Both the position numbers and the translations under genes were made by a program. 64,000 bases of DNA from Pyrus communis (taxonomy: Eukaryota; Streptophyta; Magnoliopsida; Rosales; Rosaceae), in the NCBI RefSeq assembly GCF_963583255.1, contig NC_084808.1, positions 10,315,501 through 10,379,500 on the forward strand. Reading direction: 5' to 3'. Below the pieces are notes generated by a model that was not told the origin of the DNA, did no database searches, and was given only the letters and a program-made list of their open reading frames with translations. Positions 36,369 through 46,727 of the stretch are shown in pieces. Each line of letters begins with the position of its first letter. Position 1 is the first letter of the stretch.

Positions 36369-37502
36369 TGTAATAACCCGTCCTTAATTTTATGGTTTTT
36401 ATAATTTTGAATGTGATTTTACAAAAATGCCTTTAGAGGCGAGATTTTTGACTTTCGTTAACTTTTGTGCCGTGAAGCGTTTGATCTATTATATTAGTGT
36501 ATTCGTTTAGTGCTCGACGTTACGAACACATAGGCGTAAGCGGAATCGAATTCGGAGCTACAACAAGGATATTATAGAACTATTGAAAGATATTTTAGTA
36601 AATCACTATTTTAGATATTTCCTTTTTCTATTATTTTATTATTTTTCTAGTGGGACTATTTTATGTTCCGTGGGGCACACACCTCACTCAAACTCACCAT
36701 TTCTCTTCCCTCCCCATTCTCTCGAGGAATCTCTCGAACTCTCTCTACTCTCTCATATCTCTTCCTCCTTCTCTGGGAATCACAAGACCACCACCAACTC
36801 GCCACTCCGGCGAACACCACCACCATCACCTCACCCTTCTCCACTTTTACTCAAGTATAGGAACCTCGAATGGAATGCCAAGCTTGAACCATGGCCCAGG
36901 CTTCATGAAATCCGATGGTTTTTGAGGCATTTTTGGCAAAATCACACCGAGTTAACCATCAAGACAGGTACCATTCTCTTTGTTGAGAGGTATGATTTTC
37001 ATTTTTGAATCACCCAATTTCGTTGAGTGGGGAAGAAGTTATAACCATTTGAATTTTTCCCAATTTCTGGCAACCTCCACACCTTTGTAGGCGTTTTCCG
37101 TCCATCCCCTACCCCTTTTTGAACGCCAAACAATTATAATTGTGTTATACATTTTCTAGCTTCATTTTGATTTATTATGGGTCGAATTTGGTTGAGAAAC
37201 AAGAGAGATATCTCTGTTTAAAGTTTACCCAGAAAATCCAGCCATTTCTGCAGGTTTCGACAGACCCGCGACCTTCGATGCCATTTTTTGGCCAAACCAC
37301 AACGAGTTAGCCATCGCGAAGGCTACCACTCTATTCGTCTCATTCCGAAGTATAAGTTTTGTCTTTGAATCACTTAATTTCATTGAGTAACGAAGAAGTT
37401 ATGGAGGTTTGAAAACTCCCAAGATTCCGGCCTTCTTGTTCTCGAAAATCGGCGACCCGTTGACCGACCTTTTCACCCGATCTGTTGACCTACTCGTTGA
37501 CC

Positions 37503-39163
37503 TAATAAGCTCATATTTATATATATTTTATATCAAATTCACTTATCTTCTCTTAGTTAGTTCCTTATATTTTTGAGTTATTTACTTTGTTTTTGTGTTT
37601 TGTAGGATTTGTCAAGCAAAGAAAAGAAAAATAGCACAAGTGGAATTTTAAGTAACAAATTCGTCAAAACTGTCTGTGCAGGTCAGCTGACTTTGGAAGC
37701 AAGTTGCGGGCAGCTCAGAATGAATTAGAGAATGAGCCTTATATGGTTGGAAAGCTACGGATGACTATTTTCAGGAGCATTTCGCAGATTGTTAATATCA
37801 TTTTTCTAGAAGAAGTTATGGCCGTTTTAACACTGAAAGGTTCCCAAGAGGCTGAACAGTTTGTAACTGACAAGAAATCATTGAAAGCAATAAATCCAAT
37901 AAAACTAGCAGCCAAAACTGATGCAATCAAGAACAAGCCAGCTGACACCTATTCAAATAGAATTAAAGATGAGGATTAAGAGGGAGTAATTGGCATAAAG
38001 GCTACCCAAGGAGTTACAATTGTTTTACCATTTCCTCTTCCTCTCACTTATTGTCATCACTAAATGGCTATTAGTGGGTGAGTTAAGGAGAAGAAATGAT
38101 GCAGCAATAATTGGTTTAAAAGTAGTGTTGGGGAAGGAAGAAAAGGGGAAGCCTCAGGCGATTTCTTTCGGTTCTATTTTCTCAAACTCATGTCTATCTT
38201 GTGTTTTAACTTAAGGATTGTGTAACTAAATTTTTAGTAGTTAGGGGCTGTTTGAAGCCCCGAATATGATTGCAAGTTTGTTATGACATTTCGTTTGAAT
38301 TACTTTTACAAATGGATGAAAATTGGTTCACTACTTGTCTCATTGATGAATTCTTTATGTGTTTTCTACGGATGCATACTTAGTAAGCATATCTAGGATT
38401 CTAATGCTATGAATATGTGTGTGCCTACCCTTGTCGAATGAGGACCTACATATGTTCTAGAGTAGTACTTGTTAATTGCGATTAACATGTGAATCAATTT
38501 CTAGGATAAGTAAGACAACGCTAGTACTTATGATGCCTTGTGATGACTCAAACTCTTTTTATTTTTAATGATTTCTACTTGTTAAATCTATGAACACACC
38601 ACTCTAGATTGCATGTTAGGGACTAAGTTAAGTTGAAAACGTCATTCTCTTAACATACTACATAAGAAAGAGTAATAGGTTGAGTTCTAACATTAAGCCA
38701 ACTTGAGCATCTTCATCCAAAAATTAAAGGAATTTGAATGAAACATAACATGTTTGCATGATTATTTGGTGGTGGATAGCAATTCTCCTAACTCGTTTTT
38801 TTCTTAATTTGTGAACTACTTAAAAATCTGTTTTTGTCCTGTTTTTGTTCGATTTAATTTAAATAGTAAATCAACTCCAAAAATCCCAAACATTTGTGTG
38901 AGTGTAGCTCTGTGTGTCTAGTATCTGCATATAAAATTTCGTAGACTTTCGATAAGTGTAAGTCAGTCTAATAATTATTTTTCGGTGGCTGGTCAGTAGG
39001 GACAGCAACACAGTTTTTGTGACATTTTAAGTAGTTAGATAAAACAATCTTCTGCCGGAGAGACCCTTATTTTCATATGCTACAATTGACAAATCTTAGT
39101 GTTAATAAGGAAAATCAATAAGACATTTGTGTGCTACTTTGTGGTGTGCCTTTAATCCTATCA
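37503..39163 (+). mobile_element. 1661-bp LTR-like insertion with TGACC target duplication
   Basis: The block starts TAATAAGCTCAT and ends CTATCA. TGACC lies immediately on both sides (37498-37502 and 39164-39168). With the first G restored the ends would be the inverted pair TGATA/TATCA of an LTR. No gag or pol is visible; a solo LTR or small non-autonomous element fits. Phrases such as GGGCTGTTTGAAGCC recall the element at 46728-49708, so they may be distantly related. Confidence 0.75.
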
Positions 39164-40019
39164 TGACCCATTGACCCGACCCAGATGGAATATTCTTTGG
39201 AATATTCTTGAAATATTTCCTAGAATATTCTATGGAATATTCCTTTCTTTGACTTTTACAGAATTTTTCCAAGAATCCTCCTCCACTAATTTCAACGCCT
39301 TGAGTCCGTTTTTGACATCCATTTAGTGAAATTCTAATGTCTTAATGTAGTTGACTAGCTCAGCGTCTCGGTTGACTTTTTGGGTTGACCATTGATTTTT
39401 TTGTTGACTTTTTACTAATTTTGCGTGGGACCCACTTAGGGTATTTCGACGCCCTGATTCCAAGTTCGCACTTCGTTTTCCTAGATTCAATTGTTTTAGT
39501 AGGATTTTATTAATTGTTCCTTTTATGTGCTTAGGTGCATTTGTTAATGGCGACTCCATCTTCTCTAATTTGTACGTCTTTTCGACGACAAAGTATCTGT
39601 GAGTGGACCCCTTCTTACATTGCATGATTTTTATTAAATGCTAGGCTTGCATTCATGAAAAACATGATTTTATGATTTTAAGGTTCACACATTATTTATG
39701 ATTTATCAAACTTACATTTTATGAAAGTTTTACGAACTAATGCTTTTATGTCCTATGATATATTACGGATTTACAAATATGATTTATGATGCTTGTGATA
39801 GAAAGTTTCTATGGATTTATGATATGATGGTTTGAGCTTTTGAGCTCCGATGATTTGATATGAGAAAGATGATTTATGTTTTTCGGTGCTTACTTAGTGG
39901 GTAATCATACAACACATACACACAACACAAGTATGTATTTATCTATGGCCATAGGACACAGTTGATGAGTAGTAAGATATTTATGACATACTCCTATCTT
40001 CACTGGCAAAACTAGTGTC

Positions 40020-40180
40020 GGACAGCTTCACTAGCCACGGCTAGTGTCAGTGTGTTATGTATAGATATTTCTTCTCTGGCATGACCCATAATCGAACAGC
40101 TTCACCTTTGGGTGATGGGACCTACCATTTTTCTTCACTGGCGTAACCTAGTGTCATACAGCTTCACCCTCGGGTGTTGG
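40020..40180 (+). repeat. ACAG stem-loops in LTR copy 4
   Basis: Three copies of ACAGCTT are each followed by a hairpin: CACTAGCC/GGCTAGTG (about 40029-40046), TCACC/GGTGA (about 40101-40114) and CACCC/GGGTG (about 40164-40176). The spacing resembles the TACAG stem-loops of LTR copies 1-3, with a different stem each time. Confidence 0.6.
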
Positions 40181-40688
40181 ATATGCATTCGGGCGAATAT
40201 GATACCCTTATTTGAGTACTTTATTGATTTGATTTAAGAACATTTTCATGGCATGCTAGGGTTTTCAAAAAACCTATTACGTAGTATTATATTGTTTTCA
40301 AAACAGGGAGTTAGTATGGTTGAAAGAAAAATGGTTTTCTTATTATTATTATTTATACTAAATTGGTCCACTCACGCTTTGTTTTGTGCCCACTTCAGGA
40401 ATTAGAATCGAGGCATACAAGCCTGGCGTCAAGGCACTCCCACATCGGTATCTTCAAGTCTTCTTAGTGTAGGATCCATTCCTTGTTCATACCATCTTAT
40501 AATAATTCTTGATTAGTTGTATCTCTGAACATGTTTCCGCATTGGCTTATTTCTTTATGTTTACATATTTTATTTACTTTCATTCACCGATATCACTTGC
40601 ATATATGTTAAAATGGTTTCTCACCCTCAAGTGTTGGCCAGCACTTGCACATCCTGGTATTTGGGAATATCGGGGTCGGTGTGTGTTT

Positions 40689-41426
40689 TGGTTCCTCTTG
40701 CTGGCATTTCTGCTTTAATCGTGGTGGTGGCCATTTTTCTCGAGGGGTGATCGAGTTGATAGTGGTGATCGTTGTCCTTAGTTCGATGTTCCTTGCAACA
40801 GTGGCACTAGCTTTTGGTGGTGGTAAGGGGCACATCCTTCCCGTGCTACATGTCATTTTGGTAATCCCCACTTTCCTAGCCTTTTGCACCCTGGCCCAGC
40901 TGAAACTTCCCGTCCAATCTTCCAAATATGTGGCAGCGTTGGCCATCGTGCTTTCGATTGTTTCCACCATCTCAACTTGGCTTACGAAGGTCGTCCTCCA
41001 TCTCAAAGTCTCATTGCATTAACTGCCCAAAATGCTCAACCGTGGCTTCTGGACTCTAGGGCCAACTTTCATATAACCAATGACCTCAACAATCTCTCTT
41101 TATCTTGTGAATATCGTGGTGGCGATTCTGTCGGTGTTGCTGGAGGAACATGTTTGTCTATTGCCCATATTGATTCCTTTACTATTTCTCATAACAATAT
41201 TTCTTTCAAGCTTAATGATGTGCTTCATTACCTAGATGCTTATACTTCGATGTTATCTACTAATCATTTTATGCTAGATAATAATTGTTTTATTACATTA
41301 TTTCCAAATTATTTCTATATACAGGATATGGGGATAGGACGATTCTCTTTTCGGCCAAGAGTAAGAACGGCTTCTACCCATTTTCATCTTCATCACCTTT
41401 ATCTCATGGTCATGTTGCATTTCTAA
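40689..41426 (+). pseudogene. Copia gag 3' part, zinc knuckle and protease
   Basis: A 180-codon frame from 40884 contains FQICGSVGHRAFDC, a CCHC knuckle whose first cysteine is replaced by phenylalanine. It is followed by WLLDSRANFHIT, the protease site in which the usual DSG is DSR. Both changes predict loss of function. DLNNLS and the following residues are typical of copia protease. It resumes the gag interrupted at 36369. Confidence 0.82.
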
Positions 41427-42320
41427 GTGTTCATGTTGGTAGTGATGTATGGCATTCTCTTCTATGACATCCTTCTTCTCAAGTTTTGCTATTTCTTTTT
41501 CCTCGTCTTAAGAATAAATTGCCCGTTTCTAGAAAACCTAATATTAATAAATTTATGTGTCATTCTTGCCCGTTGGGCAAAAGTATTAAGTTTCTTTTTC
41601 TGCTTCTACTTCTGTACCTCTTCTCCACTTGAACTTATTCACTCTGATGTTTAGAGTGCTTCTAACAGTTATGTTAATGGTTTTAAATGTTATGTGCTCT
41701 TTGTTGATAATTTCTCACACTATTCTTAGATTTATCCTATGAAATTAAAATATGATGTATTTTGACTTTTTATTCAATATAAGGCTTTAGTTGAAAATCA
41801 ATTCTCCAAAAAAATTAAATGTTTCAATCGGATGGTGGGGGTGAATACACTAGTCATCAATTTCAGGATTTTTTAACTAAACATGGCTTCCATCACCGCC
41901 TTTCTTGTCCCCACCATCCTGAATAAAAAGGTTTGGTTGAACACAAACACCTCACATTGTCGATACCAAGCTAACTTTTAGGATTTCAGGGTTTTTTTAA
42001 CTAAACATGGCTTCCATCACCACGTTTCTTGTCCCCACCATCTTGAACAAAAAGGTTTGGTTGAGGCCATGCACACTGCTGTTTACCTTATTAACCATCT
42101 TCCGTCTATGTTTCTTGATTTTATTTCCCCTTATCAAAAATTAGTCGACAAATAACCTGATTATTCCTTTTTGAAAATGTTTGGTAGTGCATGTGTTCCT
42201 TATCTTCGACCTTATAATAATAATAATAAACTTTGTTATCATTCTACTAAATGTATTTTTCTTGGTTACTTTTTAAATCATCAAAGACATTGATGCCTTA
42301 ACGTCTCTACCAACCGTATT
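41427..42320 (+). pseudogene. Copia integrase, decayed with internal duplication
   Basis: Short frames recover ELIHSDV (about 41630), a DGGGEYTSHQF block near 41830, GFHHRLSCPHHPE...GLVEH (about 41885-41940) and later AMHTAVYLINHLPS, followed by the conserved LFGSACVPYLRPY-type tail (42185). Bases 41862-41940 are repeated at 41985-42064, so the catalytic-glutamate segment is present twice. Stops and shifts abound. Confidence 0.78.
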
Positions 42321-43999
42321 TTTTTTTTATCACGACATTTTATTTTTTTATGAAGGTACATTTCCCTTTAATGAGTTATCTTCTTCTTTTGCCTTATCCA
42401 AGTCTGATCCAGCCCTATCTCTTACTCTAGAAATTACTAAGCCATTTCCTAGTGCCCCTGTTTTGTCCAACAATTCAGCTTCTAAAGCATCCAATGCATT
42501 AAGCACCCATTCTGCTTGATGTCAACCTAGCCCACAACCCACCAATTTTCAAGTTTATTAGCATGACCAAAACTGCCAGGTCCTCACCTTTGGCTGCACC
42601 AATGCTTTGCCAGCTGCTCCATCCCATTCCACCAAGGACCCGCCTCATGCTTAGCCATATTCCATTGTGGTCATGTCTGTAGCTCCGCCTTTTCTTCCCA
42701 ACGCTTTACGGCCCAATGCACTTATCCCATGGTCACTCGATTTTAGAAAAATTCCAAGCCTGATACGCTTTATGTCTCCATCGCATCCCCTATTGAACCT
42801 ACATGCTTCACACAGGCTAACAAAATTCTGGAATGGCATCATGCAATGGCTGATGAATTTAATGCTCTCCTGTGTGCTGACACTTGGGTACTTGTTCCTT
42901 GGAGTGCGTCAATGAACATTGTTCACAGTAAATGGGTTTTGCATCAAACATAACTCTGATGGTTCTATCCAGCGATACAAAGCTCGTTTAGTTTCCAACG
43001 ATTTTCATCAGCAACTAGGTCTTGATTATGGTGAAACTTTTAGTCCCGTTGCTAATCATTCCATTATTCGGTTGATATTGGCCTTGTTTGTTTAGTTTAA
43101 GTGGCCTATTTGCCAATTAGACATTCAAAATGCTTTACTCCATGGTTCCTTGTCTGAGGAGGTTTATATACAATAAGCCCGTGGTTTTGTGGATCACCAA
43201 TTCCTTCACCATGTTTGTCAACTACATCATTCTCTCTATAGGCTTAAGCAAGAGCCTCAAACTTGGTATCACTATCTATGTACACTTCCCTTTCCCTTTT
43301 TACTTACATTCATGGGACTATCTGTATTTATTTGTTAATATACATTGACGATACAGGTAATAATCCGGCTCGTATTATCACACTTATTAAGGATTTGGGG
43401 TGACCCTTTACTTGATCCCATAGAATACCAAAGTGTCGTTGAAGCTCTACAACATTTGACTCTCACCCTTTCCAATACCAATTTTGCGGCCAATCAAGTA
43501 TGCCAATTTCTTCACCAGCCGATTACCATTGATTAGGCTGCCGTAAAACGGATTCTACGTTACCTTGTTGGCGCTTCTCATCATGGCATCACCTACAAGC
43601 CTGTGTTCTGGAGTGCAAAGAAGTAAAATAGGGTCTCTCGGTCTAGTACCAAGGCTAAGTATCGACAACTTGCTCTCATCACTGAAACTGTCTTCTGGTT
43701 CCATATGTTATTTCATGATCTTCAATTGCCCCTTAGCTGCCCCTCCATCTTTTGCAATATATAATATTAGCGCCATTTCCCTTACTTTTAACCTTGTCTT
43801 TCATTCTCACACTCGGCATGTTGAAGTGGATTACCACTATGTTTGTGATAAGGTTGTTCGTAAGAAGCTTGTTGTCCCTTTATGTTTCTATACATGTCTA
43901 AATAGCTGATATCTTCACTAAGGCTCTTTGGCTTACTCGCTTCCACTTACTTGTCTCCAAGCTTCCTGTTTATGATTGTACTATTAGCTTGCGGAGGTG
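42321..43999 (+). pseudogene. Copia reverse transcriptase and RNase H, decayed
   Basis: Readable parts: WNGIMQWLMNLMLSCVLTLGYL (42830-42900), RYKARLVSNDFHQQLGLDYGETFSPVANHSIIRLILAL (about 42975-43085), a DIQNALLHGSLSEEVYIQ block (about 43120) and YIDDT at about 43344, the catalytic box. The segment between YRLKQ and YIDD is partly deleted. RNase H pieces follow (43430-43960). A purine stretch TTGCGGAGGTG precedes the 3' LTR as polypurine tract. Confidence 0.8.
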
Positions 44000-44256
44000 T
44001 GATAGCCAATAATTCCTTGATTTTGTGTGATTCTTCAGTGATTTCCCTTTCCTGATTTCCTATGATCTTTATGTGATTTCTTGTACAAATCATATCTCTT
44101 AAATACCTTCCTTTTATGTATATCTTGTATGAAAAGTAAACTTGTAAATCAAGGCCTTATTGTCAGCCTATATAACGAATGAGAATCTGAACCTTAAATC
44201 ATTGAGGAATTCAACCACATGCCTATTATGCTATTTAGTTTGCATTTCCTTTAGCA
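44000..44256 (+). repeat. 3' LTR of the copia element
   Basis: Starts TGATAGCCAATAATTCC and ends CATTTCCTTTAGCA, homologous to 35351-35602 along its whole length with scattered substitutions. Confidence 0.87.
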
Positions 44257-45150
44257 TCTTCATTTGTTTTTTAATTTGGCGTACTGTCATCTTGGGGGTC
44301 AAGATCTAGTTCAAATTCCTTATAACTTGTTTATTGACCCCTAACTATGATTGTTATACTAACTTATCTATGCAGATGCTGAAGCTTCATTCTTCTTTCC
44401 TAATCATGTTCATGCTCTCGACAGTGCAGTAACGCATTACCGATTGATCTCCTTTTATTTCTTTTGCTCCGTCGGGAGCTAGATAATGGAGTAATTGGTG
44501 ATAACTGGATAGGACGACCTTTATCTTGTGTAACCAGTTCCGGCCAAGGATGGCGTTGTGGGGACTTGCGCAATCCATTATGTGGAAAGTCACAAGGTGG
44601 TTATAGGGCTCTGCTTGGACCGCTTGCTTTACCGTTTCTAGTGATTGCACCGGTGCCCCATTGAAGTTGTGGAAGGTTATCTTTCCTTGTTGATGCTGTC
44701 GAGAATTCTCATCTTTTTAGTTGTGTCTTTGAATAAGACACTGACCCTTAAGCTATTATCAACCAGGACACGGTTTACTAGGGCATTGGAGATTTGAACC
44801 TTGATAGTGAGGGCATTGTCAAGGGGTGAATGAATGTCTTCCCAGATCACGATTTGAAAACATCAGGATGTTAGAGTCGATCGCTAGTGGTTTGTTAATG
44901 ACATCTACCATTCTTGTTTCTTGCAGGCCATTCTTTTCAGGTGTTCTATAGATATTCTTGCTCGTCGTATATACAGTTCACCTTAAAGGACGCTTCTTCC
45001 CTTGAACACTATACATCGTGGAGACCCAAAAGCCTTTTGGATTTTCTAGGATGTTTCTTTGGAATAGGGCGTTGAGAAGATTGTTCTGATGCCAAATCGA
45101 TCACCTCCGTCTTTTGGGTAGCTAATTCTCCATCTTTTGTTTAACTATTG
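44257..45150 (-). pseudogene. Tat-type gypsy protease and gag end, decayed
   Basis: The minus strand of 44650-44387 gives SLETVKQAVQAEPYNHLVTFHIMDCASPHNAILGRNWLHKIK, the C-terminal half of a gypsy aspartic protease. Just upstream in the same direction, VSNALVNRVLVDNSLRVSVLFKD (about 44800) has VDN where the active-site VDSG is expected. It belongs to the same element as the RT at 33.3-35.3 kb, cut apart by the copia insertion. The gag end toward 45150 is only weakly recognisable. Confidence 0.78.
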
Positions 45151-45715
45151 GGCTTTGCTATCGTTTGAAAGCTTCAAAGTAAGGCCAAAGATCATATTCA
45201 CAGCTCTTTTGTCTTCCAGTGAGAGACATTCTCACCATATTGTGAGTTCTAGTTTTCATTTCAGATTTCCAGCATTGCCATCGGCCTTGCTATGGCCAGG
45301 GTCGGTGGCAGTCCCTTATGTTTCTGCTTTTTCTTTTCTTTTCCTTAATGTCGTTTGCAATAAGCCTAACCTCGTTTCCCCTATTTACCCCCTTCTTGCA
45401 GTCGATTCCACCATCTTGATCCCCATATGCAGGTCATCCTTTTTCTCTACCATCATCACCATTTGGCTTCATTATTTTTCAACTAATTCTCAATTTGATT
45501 TGCCTAGCTTTTCTTGCGATTTTTTGCGTTTAAACAAGGGTGTGTAGAACTTTGGCTTAGAGGTGTTCACACCACCACCCTTATTGATCTTCGTTGGTCC
45601 TTTCCGGTATTTAAATTTTGATTTTCTTGTTGCTATTTCTTTTGAAGAGTCTTATTGCTATATCTTATTTAATGTTGATTTGTATCCCATTGATTTTGAG
45701 ATAAATGTTGGTAGC

Positions 45716-45826
45716 TACAATACAATTATGTATTTAATACAGTTGTCAAATTTGATCTTCTAGTATAAACTATATGAATTATATCTGAAAGTTAGATGAT
45801 TGTATTAAATACATAACTGTATTGTA
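45716..45826. repeat. Foldback (inverted repeat)
   Basis: Left arm TACAATACAATTATGTATTT (from 45716) pairs with the right arm containing AAATACATAACTGTATTGTA (ending 45826) around a 50-base loop. A MITE remnant is likely. Confidence 0.7.
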
Positions 45827-46140
45827 GACAAATTCCTATTTTATTTAAGGATATTTGTAGGAATTTTTGCTCTCTTAACGCATATATTGTCCTCCAATTT
45901 AATCTTGCATCCATTTTACTAATGCCATCTACTTCTACATTAAATTTAGGGATATATTAGGAATTTCATCCCATATTATTACTACGATAAGCTCTGAAGC
46001 CCCTATTTATTTTAGGTAATATTTTTAGAAGAAAATGAGAAAGAAAAAAAATTGTGGTTTGTTAGTTGAAGTTCAACCACAATTCGATGTCTTGCCAGCT
46101 TCAAAATCGTATTGCAGAATATATGAAAGTTTCTAAAGTC

Positions 46141-46370
46141 TAACTATTTTTTATGGTCCATTTTCAATTTTGTTGTTAATTTTAGTTATTATTTTGTTAT
46201 CTTTCATTTTATTTCTCTAACTATTTTTATGGTCCATTTTCAATTTTGTTGTTAATTTTAGTTATTATTTTGTTATCCTTCATTTTATTTCTCTAACTAT
46301 TTTTTATGGTCCATTTTCATTTCTTTTTTAAATTTTAGTTATTATTTTGTTCTCTTTCATTTTGTTTCCA
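46141..46370. repeat. Three tandem copies of a ~77-bp unit
   Basis: The phrase TAACTATTTTTTATGGTCC recurs at 46141, 46218 (one base shorter) and 46294; the third copy is less conserved. Confidence 0.85.
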
Positions 46371-46727
46371 ACTCTTTCAATTGTTTAATTCTAAATTAGC
46401 GAAAATAAATGAAGTTAGTGAAATTGTGACAACCCGTTCCAAATTTTACGTTTTTATTTTATTTTAAAAGCGTGAATTTACGAAATTGCCCTAGAGACAA
46501 GGACTTTGACTTCCGTTGACCATCGACTTGAGAGATGTGGGACTTATTCTTTTAGCATATCCTCGTAATACTCATTGGTACGAACGTATAGGCGAAAGCC
46601 GTTTGCAAGTTCGGATTATAACGGTATAGTTACGGACGTTCGAAATTGGTTATTCAAGGTTTAGTGTTTATTTAAATTAAATCCCCACTTTGTGGGGGAA
46701 GCCCAATCAGAAATGGAGGGAGGAAAG

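Larger units (their letters stand above)
36369..40688 (+). mobile_element. Chromovirus-family LTR (copy 4) inserted in copia gag
   Basis: It opens TGTAATAACCCGTCC, the start seen in the other copies, and closes in a degenerate GGGGTCGGTGTGTG end near 40688. The flanks TAGTT (36364-36368) and TGGTT (40689-40693) differ at one base, as an old target duplication would. Copia gag is interrupted exactly here. It carries ACAG-linked stem-loops at 40020-40180 and an internal 37503-39163 insertion. Bases 36917-37070 and 37278-37435 are an old internal duplication. No pol is present, so it behaves as a solo LTR. Confidence 0.72.
45151..46424. other. Spacer with a foldback and a tandem repeat
   Basis: Short ORFs without domains; may include more of the gypsy gag. 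Contains a foldback with arms 45716-45745 and 45799-45826, and a tandem repeat at 46141-46370. Confidence 0.5.
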
